Position numbers and translations under genes: made by a program
Shown here: positions 22,139-33,599 of the stretch, piece by piece
Layout: the number at the start of each line of letters is the position of its first letter
How positions within the stretch are numbered: the first letter of the stretch is position 1
Notes under the pieces: generated by a model
What the model was told of the DNA's origin: nothing
The model's database searches: none
What the model saw: the letters and a program-made list of their open reading frames with translations, nothing else
Assembly: GCA_032718565.1 (NCBI GenBank)
Contig: JAVGVS010000159.1
Span: forward strand, 313,901-377,900
From: Distichodus sexfasciatus
Taxonomy: Eukaryota; Chordata; Actinopteri; Characiformes; Distichodontidae
DNA: 64,000 nucleotides
Direction: 5' to 3'

Positions 22139-24041
22139 ATGGACTCCTGCGAAAAACACTGCTGTTGTCATGGCCACCGTCAGACCCCTAGCGTTCATCA
22201 GACCCTCGACGAGATGGAGTTCGAAAGAAGTGAGCTTTACCACTTTTTATTCATCTAAAACCTGTCCTGTTATTCCTAAATATTCTCTTTCCCACAGGTA
22301 TATGGACAGCAGCTCTGGACGGCGACTCGGTTCGGGTCGAGTCATTTCTGAATAAGTCAACAGATCCAAACCTCAGGGATCGGACTGGATACACCGCGTT
22401 GGTATTAGTGCAGTATTTGTTCTTATATAATTTTATACCCTGTGAAAGTGATTCATGCATTATAGTAAAACTGTAGAATAATTTTTGTTCTGGATAAATT
22501 TGGAATTTTATTTTTTTTTTGCATTTTAACCACAAATCATACTGTATCTAAGCACAGATCTGAATAGTGATGGATACTAAATAGTGGAATAGTGGTACCC
22601 ATTAAACATGCAACACAATATTTATTGATAGACTGATTGGTTGTTTGAATGAATGATTTAATTGATTATTACTTTACTCTGGCCAAAACAGTTGTCCAGG
22701 GACTTTAACATCAGTCTTTTTGGTTTTTGGATTAAAAAGTTTTGGGGGGTTTTTCTCTTAGAAAATATAGTACAGACCATTATGAGAAACTGAAACACCA
22801 AAGCCATTTTTCTTTTATATTTTTGCAGCATTACGCCAGTCGAGCAGGTCATGAGTCAGTGTGTGAGCTGCTTTTGCGTCAAGGAGCGTGTGTTAACGCT
22901 CAAACACACGGTGGTGCGACTGCACTGCACAGAGCCTCCTACTGCGGTCATCTACACATCGTCCAGCTGCTCCTGAAAAAGGGAGCTGATCCCACTATAA
23001 CTGATGATGACGGATCAACAGCACTCCATAAGGTAAAAATAATAATCTTCCATATATTTGATTGCTGTTAATATTACATTTTATAGTCATACTCCACTTT
23101 AAAAGTCTACTATATATAGTTTTCTGTGAGAAAATGCACATATACAGTAAATGTTTATAGTGTAAACCTTTGGAACGTAATCTGTTTTTCTGATTTCTAA
23201 AATTCTATTGTAATATGTTTTAAGATTGATCAAGGTACATTTCACTACACGTTGTACTGGTGTAACTATCTTCAACTAAAAGTGACTCCTGCTGCTGCCA
23301 TAAATACAGCACACACTTTTTCACATAATAGCCTACTATTTTGTCATGCAAAATAGTGAACTATATTTCACAAAGTGTTGTATTGCAAAATAAAAGAAAA
23401 CACAGAATGTTTGAAAATTCAGTAAATATCACAGGTAAATGTACAATATACTGTACAGGAAAATAGATTGCAATCAGTTACTGACAATATATTGCATTCA
23501 AAACTCAAAAATGCCAAATAGTAATAACTGTAATTCCTGCCTTTACATTTTCATTTGTTGAAATGTAGCATGCTTCCATCTAAAGTGATTTCAGTTTTGA
23601 TCTAAATTGTTTTGAACGGCGTATCTAACTTCTTGTTAAAATTGTTGTAATTGTGCAGAATTTGGCTGGTGTTCAATATTACTTGAGATATATTACCTAT
23701 TCATGAATTTTGGGAGAAGTTGGGCCTGAGTCTGTTTTATATGAAAGCACACAAAAAAGGTTAGCTCACATAGGATATTGTGAATGTGGGAAGTGTTTTG
23801 AAAAAGTGCACATGGCATTGAGATACAATGTGCCAAGAAATACAATGTGAGACATTTTGAAGATGTTGATTTGTGTGTTTCTATACCCCAGGCTACAGAA
23901 CAGGCTCATCTGGAGGTGTGTCAATTATTGGTGAAAAGCTTTCCTGTCTTGAAAACTATCAAGGATAAAAGAACACGCTTACCTGCAGATCTTTGTCAGA
24001 ACAACAACGACTTGCTGGAAATCCTGAAGCCTTCACAATGA
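22139..24041 (+). CDS. ankrd39: ANKRD39, ankyrin repeat domain protein, complete, four coding exons
   Basis: Coding exons: 22139-22229, 22298-22401, 22829-23032, 23892-24041; total 549 nt, 182 aa (human ANKRD39 is 183). All junctions are GT-AG and in frame. The N-terminus is cysteine/histidine-rich (MDSCEKHCCCHGH) and is followed by the family hallmark LDEMEFERSIWTAAL. Ankyrin repeats: residues about 30-63 (GDSVRVESFLNKSTDPNLRD), 64-96 (TGYTALHYASRAGHESVCEL), 97-129 (GGATALHRASYCGHLHIVQL) and 130-165 (DGSTALHKATEQAHLEVCQL). The C-terminus is short (DLLEILKPSQ). Ankyrin repeats mediate protein-protein contacts; no catalytic residues are present and the cellular role is poorly defined. It lies on the same strand as kctd9 and the ZP gene. 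An AATAAA occurs about 0.7 kb past the stop (near 24738) and could end the transcript. Confidence 0.95.
23033..23891 (+). other. ankrd39: ankrd39 intron 3
   Basis: AT-rich intron between the third and fourth coding exons (donor gtaaaa, acceptor taccccag). No repeat family was recognised and no other exon was seen. Confidence 0.8.
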
Positions 24042-25251
24042 TCTAAAAAGAAATTTGTTTTGAGATTTTGTCTGTTTCAGGATGTAGGACTTGCTTATGA
24101 TTCTGAGTAAGGTCATATACCTTTGGCTGTAGAGTAAATGACCTGAGGAACTGTGTAGATAATCAGTGAGAACATTAAGTTGGAATTCTTTCAGAAATTT
24201 TCCCCCCTGGTCCTGGAGTGGCATCCTCTTCATGTTTTAGTTCTTAGTTCATGATCTCAACTCAAAAGTGTAAAATGGCTTATTTTCATGTAGAAAAAAC
24301 AGCAACGTCTGCACAACCCCTGGTCCAGAGGTTTCCACCAGATGGCACCACTGACTTTTCTATGGTGGTGTGAAATTTTGTGGATGCTTTTACTTTCTGA
24401 TCATAATATGCCTTGTGTACAAAATGTTTGTCCTGCGTCTTTAATTCATTCAAGTACATTTTAGGGAATTAATACATCTAAATCTAAATATAAAATACAT
24501 GTTTAGTCATGACTCCTCATTTCCCAAGTAGGAAATGGCTTTCCTGACAAATTTTAGTAACAAGAAATTATCTCAGTCTACTTGCTTAGCAGCTACAAAG
24601 CACCAATTCAAAACTTTTGATTAGCAGTTCTAGGATCTCTCTGAGGAAAAGACATAAGAGCAACTTAAGAGAATGTCTGGATGTATTTGTCATTACCTTC
24701 AGTACTTAAGTGTTTACTTCAACTCTATGTCCTTATCAATAAAATCATTTGGGAATTTCTGGACTGGGTATTTTTTGTTTGTGTGTTTGTGTAGCAAGGA
24801 TACAACAATGCCGTGAGTGATTTTACCAAGCTTGGCCACTAAGTAACAGTGAAAATAAATAAAGGGGCTTGACGTATGTTCCATGAAGGATGGATAGCTA
24901 GTGTCAAGATAATAAGGATGAATGTGTCCAATGATTCTCATTATTGATTCTCAAGGATATGACATTTACATATTGATGGACAGTAGAAATCAAATGCTGT
25001 AGAGCAGCTAGATGGTGATTGTGCGTTTGACACCATGCTTAGATCAGCATGCTTTTAATAATTAAAGCTCCACCCTAATGGGGAACACTTGTCACATGAC
25101 TGGTCCAGCACTTATGATACCAAGATTCCTTTCACCTGTTCCCTAGAAACTGGGTGTGTTAATTTGGGGTGGCGTTTGCTTAATTTGTGCTCTGCAAGAA
25201 AATGTATCCAAGGGGCTGTGGCTTTTTTTAGTATCTTCCTGTTTTGCACTC
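24042..25251 (+). other. ankrd39 3'UTR and ZP3-type upstream region
   Basis: No coding exon seen. It holds AATAAA-type hexamers at about 24738 and 24855 that could terminate ankrd39. E-box motifs CACATG (about 25093) and CACCTG (about 25134) lie upstream of the ZP start. Fish and mammalian egg-coat genes are known to be driven by FIGLA through E-boxes, so these two sites are candidate oocyte elements. No convincing TATA box was found close to the start codon. Confidence 0.4.
24335..24348. promoter_or_regulatory. CTCF-like motif between ankrd39 and the ZP3-type gene
   Basis: CCACCAGATGGCAC matches the vertebrate CTCF core CCACCAGGGGGCGC at 11 of 14 positions. It lies about 0.3 kb past the ankrd39 stop, in its probable 3'UTR, and about 0.9 kb before the ZP gene. 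Binding is inferred from the motif only. Confidence 0.3.
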
Positions 25252-27985
25252 ATGAAACTCCAGCCAGTTAACTTGTTGGTGCTTCTCACAGCAGCCCTGA
25301 TTGAAGGTCAACAACCAGGATGGTACAAAGTTACCAAATATAAGCACCGGACAAGCAATTATTCTCAAAACCCAAGGCAAGATGGCTGGACATCTGAGAC
25401 CAGACTAGTTGTGCAGAAGTCTAATGACATTCAACAGGCCCATGCTTTGGAACACATGGACGCACCAGCTGAGTTTCTTCCTCATATGTTTGCTCAAAAA
25501 CCAGATGGTAATCCCTTGTTTTTACCTTTACATAGTTCTGTTTCCATCCCTTTACAGAATTCAGTGCAAACGGAAGTTCGGAGCCCTGTGTTGAGTCCTT
25601 CTCCAGAGCAGATAGAAGGCTGGAATCCTTATCAGTCTCCAGTGCCGACAAGGACATACCCGGTGCTGATTCCACCCCAGAGCCCTGCTCAGACTGTGGG
25701 GCAGTTTCCCAGTCATCCACAGAGTCCTTCACAAAATGATGTTCTAAGGCCTGTTCTGGTGCCAGCCCACAGTGCTGCACAATTTGTTGGGAAATTGCCC
25801 ACCTCCCAACAGAGTCCACCACAGACTGATGTTCCAAGACATTTTCTGCTGGCACCACAGAATCCTGCTGAATTTGTGGGGCAATTGCACACCTCCAGAC
25901 AGAGTCCTCAACTAACAGATGACCCAAAACCTGTTCTGGTGCCAGCCCAGAGTCCTGCTCAATTTGTGGGGCATTTGCCCCCCTCCAGACAGGGTCCTCC
26001 ACAAACTGATGTTTCAAGGCCTGTTCTGGTGCCACCCCAGAGTCCTGCTCAATTTGTGGGGCAGTTGCCCACCTCACAACAGAGTCCTTCTCTAACAGGT
26101 GTCCCAAGACCTGTTCTGGTGCCAGCACAACACCCTGCTCAGAGTCCAATGCAATCACCCAGAGGACTTGCACAGGTTCAGGTACAAACAGCAGTTGAGG
26201 ATTCTCTCCAGGCACAACAAGACCTTTTTCCTCCCCCGAAAAAGTTGACATGGCGTTACCCCCAAATTCCAGAAAGACCCAAGCAGCCTCCAATCCAATT
26301 TGACTTGCAGCAGCCAGTCCCTGCCCGCAGCGTGGTAGCTGTATGTGGGGAGAATATGGCACATGTGGAAGTGAAGCAAGATTTATTTGGAAATGGCAAC
26401 CTAATAACTCCCACTGCCTTGACTCTTGGAGGCTGTGCATTAGCAGGGCAGGATTCTGCAGCTCATGTACTCCTCTTTGAATCTGAACTCCATTCTTGTG
26501 GCAGCGTACTCTTGGTGAGTTTGGTTGTTGGTCACTCGTTATGGTCAACCAAAATGAATAGTGTGTGCCATAATCTAATAATTCTTTCAGATGACTGAAG
26601 ATGAACTTGTGTACAGGTTTACACTTGTTTACCAGCCAACGCCTTTTGCCGGAACTCCCATTGTCAGAACAACTGCTGCCTCAATCTTTGTTGAGTGTCA
26701 CTACCCAAGGTGAAAAACTTGACCTCTTACTGGAATGTCATCAGTTTTTTTGCCTGATTGAGGCATTTGTATAAAGAAAATGGTCTATGCTCTTCACAGG
26801 AAGCACAATGTCAGCAGCAATGTTGTGCAGCCCATGTGGGTACCCTATGCTTCCACTCTGGTGGCAGAGGAGAGTCTGGTCTTTGCCCTTAAGCTCATGA
26901 ATGGTTAGTATCATAGATTTGCAATGTTGAGCAGTAGCTAACTAGTAGAAGTAGTAGTAAAAATCCTAACACACACTATTTAACATTGCAACCTCATTGT
27001 GATGTGAAGTTACACTGTTAGAAATAGACTTCATTACTTTTAACATGGTTCACACATGGTTAAAAGTAGCTTCAATAGTGCTGGATTTGATGTACAAGGC
27101 TTCTAGTCTGAAGCAGTTTCTGACCAGTTTTCTACTCGCAGATGACTGGAAGTATGAGAGACTTTCAAACAAGTACTACTTGGGTGACTTGATGAATATT
27201 GAGGCATCTTTAGTACAATTCAACCATGCACCTTTACGTGTCTATGTGGACAACTGTGTGGCTAGCCCAGTTCTTGATGTTAAAGCAGTTCCCAGATATT
27301 CCTTTATTGAGAACCATGGGTGAGTAAAGTCATCACGAGCCTGAAGCAATTTGAGTATCCAAAGTCTTAATCGTTTTCTCCTGCACAGTTGCCTGGTTGA
27401 TGGCAAGATTACCAGCTCCAGTTCCCAGTTTATGCCACGCGTTCAAGACGACAAGCTACGGATTCAGCTGGAAGTGTTCGAATTTGACCAGGACAACAGC
27501 GGCTTGGTGCGTAAGGGCTAGCCGAATAGTACAAATGATCTACAACTCTTATTGACTTTTTTTTTTTTGGTTCATTTTGTTGCAGATCTACATCACATGT
27601 TCACTGAAGGCAACTGCAGCGATATATCCATCTGATAATGAGCACAAGTCTTGTTCCTTCACAGCTAATAGGTATGTCTCGAGTCGACACTACTATTTTA
27701 GAGGTTTTTCATAATGCTAAAGATGCTGTTGGTGGTTCTAGATGGATCGCAGCGGACAGGGACGACCAGGTTTGTAGTTGCTGTGATGCAAACTGTAGCT
27801 CCAGAAAAGAGAGGAGTATATCTTCAGAGGAAGGTAAAGGCTGTACTTAAGTGCCTTAAGTGTGCTGAAGCTTCACTGGAAACTTCAGATCTCTGATCAA
27901 GTGTTCTTCCTATTTTTTAGATTTGTATTTTGAAGGCACAGTGTCCTTGGGCCCCGTCTTGGTCGAGGAAAGAGCTGTGTTCTGA
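25252..27985 (+). CDS. Zona pellucida ZP3-type egg-coat glycoprotein with Pro/Gln-rich repeat, eight exons
   Basis: Exons: 25252-26514, 26591-26709, 26800-26903, 27142-27319, 27389-27506, 27586-27671, 27742-27833, 27921-27985; total 2025 nt, 674 aa, all junctions in frame. I chose the ATG at 25252 because it begins a clean signal peptide (MKLQPVNLLVLLTAALIEGQ); an in-frame ATG at 25156 would add 32 residues in front of it. Residues about 127-300 are Pro/Gln-rich 30-residue repeats. The ZP module runs from about 360 to 640: ZP-N has four cysteines (first at residue 365), ZP-C eight, the ZP3 pattern. Typical phrases are VQPMWVPYAST, YVDNCVASP and FEGTVSLGPV. N-glycosylation sequons: NYS, NVS, NCS. 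A basic RKER near the C-terminus may be a processing site. There is no membrane segment after it, as in fish ZP proteins. Secreted structural protein of the egg envelope; I cannot assign the precise teleost paralogue (zp3a, zp3b, or other). Confidence 0.93.
25630..26160 (+). repeat. 90-bp in-frame tandem repeat coding the Pro/Gln-rich region of the ZP3-type gene
   Basis: The phrase 'gttctggtgccagcccag' or a variant recurs at 25663, 25753, 25843, 25933, 26023 and 26113, exactly 90 bp apart with no insertion or deletion. Each unit codes for about 30 residues with the consensus PVLVPAQSPAQFVGQLPTS followed by QQSPPQTDVPR. The first and last units are more diverged or partial. Because the codons are Pro/Gln-rich, the antisense strand is also free of stops here. 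Confidence 0.9.
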
Positions 27986-28017
27986 TAGTGGTTGACCAAA
28001 AATTAAACTTCTATTTA

Positions 28018-28023
28018 AATAAA
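28018..28023 (+). terminator. Polyadenylation signal of the ZP3-type gene
   Basis: AATAAA lies 33 bases after the TGA stop, followed by a GT-rich stretch (agtttgtcttc). A very short 3'UTR is usual for fish ZP genes. Confidence 0.75.
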
Positions 28024-28029
28024 AGTTTG

Positions 28030-31000
28030 TCTTCTTAAACTATTTCAGAATTGAGTTGCTCTGCATATTAAGATACATATTTAGACCATAATTCTCCTAA
28101 TGTGGGACTTTATCGAACCAAAAGTGTGCTTTATTGCCTTTTTGTTAAATTTTTTGTGGCTTATTTACAGCTTTCTGTAATCTCGATGTAATTCATAACC
28201 TATCCTTAACACAACTCCTTACTGAGCACTGCTTGACAAGGCTGACATTTGACTCATTAGTTCTGACTCATACTTTACCGTTCAAGTTAAACTTCCATTG
28301 CTGTGCATCAGCACATACAAAGCTTGCTGAGTGCTTTAGGAAGGCATTCACCTGTCAAACGGTTGTTACCAAACTTGATGGGAAGCCTTAAAACGAGTGT
28401 ACAAATGTCATCTGCTAAAGACTGAAGATCCCCTCATAGTTTATAGTGTCCTCAGAACCAGTCATGTTGTGATTGAAGGTTTGATGTTACTTTATTAGTA
28501 GCTGTATACAATGGACAAAACACAGAAACAACAATGTAAGGGTGGAGAGTGGATAGCATTACATTGCACAAGGTCAGTATTGAACACAAAGGGTGAGAGA
28601 ATTGTGAATTTAAAACGTTAACAATGCAGGTTACAAGGGAATAAATGTCAAAAGCAAAATCTCTTCAATGTTTGTGAGCATCTAAAACGACTATGCCTAC
28701 ATCTGTTAAATGCCGCAAAAATGTCAAGGAATTCAGTGGGGTAACCGTCGGAGTGTGTACAAAATGCTGACTTCTGTCTGGGTGTATCCCGCTGTGGTTT
28801 GTGTGTGTGAGTGAGAGAGACCTGTAGTGAGGTCTGCAGTCTGTTAAGAACATAAACGAGCCTTCTGGCAGAATGAACGCACCACCAGTTACTCAGCTGA
28901 TTGTTTCTGCAGGAACACTGTTGGTTCTGGGAAGTCCGAACACCGCTTCAGCATGGGAAACATTGTTATGCACATTTAGAAATGGATATGAGCATGTAGG
29001 AGTTCATCTTGTTGTGCACATTTACTGTCTGAGTAACTCACAGTGAGGCTTTGCACCACATTTTCACAGTTTGTACCTGACACCTCCATTTTTGTTTTCA
29101 AACCCCAATTTCTGGATGCAGAACTGAAACAATTAAGTTTTTGGAAAAGCGAAGGTTTCCTTCTAAACTCCACATCTGTCTTTCACCTCATCCCAATTAA
29201 TCTTTGTGGCATTTTAAATATTTACTGGATAACGGATATGAATACCCACTAAAGACAGAGTTGGAGAATAAAGTTTATTTTTGTTACGCCCACTTTTCCC
29301 CTCCTACTCCACATTATTCAGATGCTAATTTTGACATGCCGTCACCACACACATTAAACACAGCCGAACTGGTAAAAGAAAATTAGGTACTATTAAAACC
29401 AAGACAAAAACATCCTTCGGTTCTTTCTTTCCTTTGCACCATTCCAAAGCTATATTTACCCCCCTTTCGTTTTAACCAAAGTAAGCATCTCGACTAACCT
29501 CACACACACTTTTCCTCAATTTATGCATGTCTGCATAACCGGATGTGTCTGAAGGAAAATGCTAAGATCTCTCAGTGCTGATTATAAATGCCACCTTGAT
29601 TATAGTGTGTGTTCTATATTTGTACGTCTCAAAACTCCTGTTCACTGAGGTATATGGAGTGTATGTCATTATTTCTCATCATCTGACCTGTCATGTCTGT
29701 CTAGTGTCCTGAGAGAAAATTGCTACACACCTATGCACACGATTGTATGCTGTCTTCTTCTTTCGGATTCTCCCTGTAATATCTTAAGAGAATATTTAAA
29801 ATTTGGATTATTTCATTAGCAGCATAAAAGAAGTGAATTGAGTTATAGTAAAACTACTATATGAACAAAACTAGATATTAAGCAGAAAATTATGAAAGTT
29901 TTTTTTGCCATAATATATAAATAAAAATGTGTAAATAAAAGGTATCGCGTTGCTTTTGAGTTGTACCGTGTTTTCTGCTTCACCAATTGCAACTTTCTGG
30001 TTAATATGCTGGCTCTTGCTACAAATTTTGCAGTATTATTCTCAGAGAAAGTGTCAGATGATTTGTGTAACTGTTTCTGCATAGCTGACATGGTTGAATT
30101 TTCAGCTGGACAGAAATATAATATCCGCTGTCATCACGCAAAACAGTGCTGGAACAACACCACCATCTCATAATTTAGCATTTCAGACCTTTCTTGTGTG
30201 TGTTTCTCCACAAGACAGAATTAGGAAACATTGAAAATATCGCCAGCTCACGTTCCTCACACTTCCCTGATCTCCAGGCCTTCCTTCACATTAAGCATGA
30301 CAATAATTCACATATAGCAATTCTGTTTTCACTCAAAGAGAGAGAGGAAGTCTTCGTTTGGCTGGAGTAATTCCAACCACCATCTGTGTCTTTCTGCAGC
30401 TGACGCTACACAATGCACAGGGTGGGGAACAGTACAGGGTGTTTTAAGGGGATAATATGCAAAAAAAAGAAGAAAAAACATTTTCTTGGCATCAGAATTT
30501 ACACATCCCTTATCCCATATTTTAACACTTGGCTGAAAATTTGCTTACATCGGAGGATGGCGATCTGTCTATAATTTGTCCTTTCATTTGCTTAAGTTAA
30601 ATCAAAAACCACCAAAACATTGTTTTCTATTTTTGTTTTCAAAGCTACAAAGACAAAAAAGTATCAGAAAACATCAAAAATGCACACTCACAGTCCATTT
30701 TTGTTGCACACAAATGGTGGAACCATAAAGTGACCACTACACACAGATGACTGTACAAAAGCATCGGAGTAATGCTGTAATTACCGGGAAAAAAAAGGGG
30801 CAAACACAATTTATTGCATGTTTTATGATTACTTTTCTTATTTAAAGACACAGTAAGGTGAAAACTGTCCTTAATTTGGTAACGTGAAATGTATCGGAAA
30901 ACCGTGTCTGAACAGATGTTGAAAACCCCTGAGGTCAGTTTTACCGGTTTAACAGAGTTTCCGGTTTAACAGCTTTTCATGGTAGGTCTAAGTAGGGTGG

Positions 31001-31125
31001 GACTACAAACGCAGCCTGCTTACGTGGAGAGGTTATGTTTAGCATAGCCCTGCCCTGATCTACTGCTCTGGACCTGCCCACCTGCGTAGCATCAGTAGCC
31101 TTCCTGCTAGTCTGGGCAATTTCAC
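28030..31125. other. Gene-free interval after the ZP3-type gene
   Basis: No coding exon could be supported on either strand. It is mostly unique AT-rich sequence. A TTTATT at about 28491 would be an AATAAA on the minus strand, but no minus-strand coding exon was found to go with it. A short direct repeat (accggtttaacag / ccggtttaacag) lies at about 30943-30972. Confidence 0.5.
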
Positions 31126-31128
31126 TAA

Positions 31129-31540
31129 GGCCTCGTTTACACTGTCAGTTAAATGTGACCCAATCCCGATTTTTTGCTCATATGTGACACATCGGATCTG
31201 TTCCATGACAGTGTAAACAGGAAAAAAAACGCATGCATTCGGATATTTTGAGATCGGTTTCAGGCCTCGTTCATATGTGGAAATAAATCAGATATAAATC
31301 AGATATGTGCCAATGCGACTGTCATGTAAACAGGCAGATCGGATTTTCCTAGGCATTGCGTTCTGTACGTCATTAAAACTGCGACAATTTAGTACTTCAT
31401 CGCGGTTTAATGACGTCGTGTAACAAGCGAATCGGATATGGGTCACAATTTTTAAAAAACGTGTAAACAGAAGGTCAAAAAAATCGGATATAGGCAACAA
31501 ATCAGAATTGAGCATCAAGATCTGCAGTGTAAACGAGGCC
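31129..31540. mobile_element. Complete PIF/Harbinger-like MITE with TAA target-site duplication
   Basis: The ends are perfect inverted repeats: GGCCTCGTTTACACTG at 31129-31144 and CAGTGTAAACGAGGCC at 31525-31540. The element is flanked by TAA on both sides (31126-31128 and 31541-31543), the 3-bp TWA duplication used by PIF/Harbinger elements. Length 412 bp, no open frame, so non-autonomous. Inside, 'gtaaacagg', 'atcggat' and 'aatcagat' words recur in both orientations. Confidence 0.8.
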
Positions 31541-31544
31541 TAAG

Positions 31545-33240
31545 AGATACGCTGATCGAAAAGCAAAGCGTTTTGAAGATGGAAAAATGATCAATTCTCT
31601 CATTTCAGCATTCCTCTGTCATTTTAGCCTTTCCCCAGCTGTCCTCCCGCTTAAATACTTCCCCACCATTATTCCGTATTAGCCCAGACCGTGCATACTA
31701 TCCTGTCACTGTCTTCATCCCATCCAGTAAAACGTCTATTGCAAAGGCACGACAAGGGGAAAATTTTTACATAAGTTTTACTTGCACGACTTTAGAGTGA
31801 TCTTTTTTTTAACAGTGCATGGGCATGCGTGTGTTTAACAGTCGATGGGTAGAGGCTCTGTAGTAGTGGGCGGTGCTTCAGTACTTTGAGCCGACATGCC
31901 TCCAGCATCTGAGCATACCACTCACCACTTTGACACTTAATTTTACCTATGTAGCAATGTTCATATTCATTCAAAAGTGACGAGGTGATTAGTGACTGTT
32001 TCTTTGACATGAGGAGCTTAGAGCCAATATTATTTTGACCTTACTGGGTCTTTAACAATTCCAGGTGACATAAGTAACAGTGTTAGACAATATTGTATTG
32101 TGTACAGTTTAGAAGGGGGCGACTTTTCCCTTGTTTCTCTATAGACAACGCAGCCATTTGAGCAAACTGTCTTACAGTCTTTCATATTGTGCTGTGTCAG
32201 TGCTGTTCCATTCATGTCTGATTGCTTCCCACAACTAGTCAGTGCTCCTAAATTCTCTGCTGTGTGTGCCAACGTGTAACTGAAATAGACGTTAATGGCC
32301 CTACAACTAGACACTGCCTGCTCTCATCAGCCATTCCATACTAAAATGTTGCACTTGTATTTATTCAAATAAAAAAAAGTACATATAAAAACTGTGATAA
32401 ACTTTGTTTATATATGAGAACTTAGATGAATGAATGGGGTGTGTGAGACTGCACATCATGCTGAACAGACCTCCCTTTTATGCCACGACTCTATTCATTA
32501 CACAGCGTTTTAACTGGCATATGGCCCATTGCTTAATCCTGTTACAGGTGGGTCATGGGAAATCCTGGCACCGAGCCTCGCTTCCTGTGGAGAAAAAAAA
32601 GAGAGAAAAGCACATGTTCATATGTGCGCAACGCATAGGCCTTCCTGCTTATGTGCAATCATATTCCTGCCGCTTAATACACAGCAGCGCTGGGCCTGAT
32701 TCGTTTCAGATGCTGCCAGAAACGTCGCCGGAGCAGAAACGTGGCCGTCTGCCTGATTTGAGGTTCGATTCGACGAGGGCGTTTTGTTTAAACCGATCCT
32801 TCTCAAAGATATTCTCTGTTACTCTGTTGTTTTTTGGCCAGGGAGCCACTAATAAAAAACCCATGTGTGTCTAATGTGGAATAAGGTGACCTGCAAAAAG
32901 AAGCAGTTTCCAAAAACAAAATGAAATATGAGCACGTTTTCCTTTTTTTAAAAATATTTTTTGTTGTAATTTGAGTGCAGTAGAAGTGGACAGGTAGCTT
33001 AATTTTGTTTCTCCACAGCAAGAAGGTTACTCTTCTTCATCTTGTTTTACATGAAAACATGATTTTTCATTTTTTTATTAAAACTTGCTTTATTAAAACT
33101 TAGTAAATAAGTCCTCTCAAAGATAGTCTCAGTTAGTCTACATTTTTGCCAGCGAGTCGTTAATAAGAACCTAATAAGAACCCCATGTGTCTCTGAAGTG
33201 GAATAAGGGGGCAAACAAAAAGAACCAGCTTTTTATACCT
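31545..33240. other. Gene-free interval
   Basis: Nothing coding could be supported. The part from 32540 to 32800 has mixed base composition with CpGs (cgtcgccggagcagaaacgt) and stands out from its AT-rich surroundings; it might be a regulatory element. A phrase 'ccatgtgt(g)tct..gtggaataaggt/gg' occurs twice (about 32861 and 33182), a diverged direct duplication about 320 bp apart that also includes 'tctcaaagata' and 'gccag(g/c)gag'. Confidence 0.4.
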
Positions 33241-33247
33241 TTTTTTG

Positions 33248-33249
<2 letters not shown>

Positions 33250-33288
<39 letters not shown>

Positions 33289-33330
33289 AGTCTATGTGTG
33301 TGTGTGTGTGGGTCTGTGTGTGGGTGGGTG
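33250..33330 (+). repeat. (TG)n microsatellite
   Basis: A pure TG run at 33250-33286 is followed by interrupted TG blocks to about 33330. It creates the spurious Cys-Val and Thr-His open frames on the two strands. Confidence 0.9.
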
Positions 33331-33599
33331 GCAGGGGGGCATGAAAGAGAGAGTATTGCACACTTTGAAGTGGTAAACTCACCCCCATTTTTAAAAGACT
33401 TATGCCCAAAGGAATGAAGGGGTTTGGTGCCATTAAGGGCGAGAGCCAATACTTTGATTTTGCTTAATTTTTCAAAAACGTGTTGCTTCACAGCTTCAGA
33501 AGAAGAAACGAAAAGTGTTGCGGCTTGCCACAAAGCAAGACTGTTTTGTGACTTCATCCGTATGCCTTTCTGTTTCGGACACTTGCCAAGCACACGAGG

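Noticed and set aside
25421..26548. A 375-codon open frame on the minus strand opposite the ZP3-type exon 1
   Set aside because: It arises because the 90-bp Pro/Gln repeat has no stop codons in antisense and its period is a multiple of three. It shows repeat-derived protein only, with no domain or signal of its own.
28490..30900. Possible minus-strand 3'UTR starting at TTTATT near 28491
   Set aside because: No minus-strand coding exon could be found upstream to which it would belong; the hexamer alone is weak evidence in AT-rich DNA.
33171..33593. A 140-codon minus-strand frame with a Thr-His run
   Set aside because: The centre is a translated (CA)n microsatellite and the flanks have no recognisable similarity.
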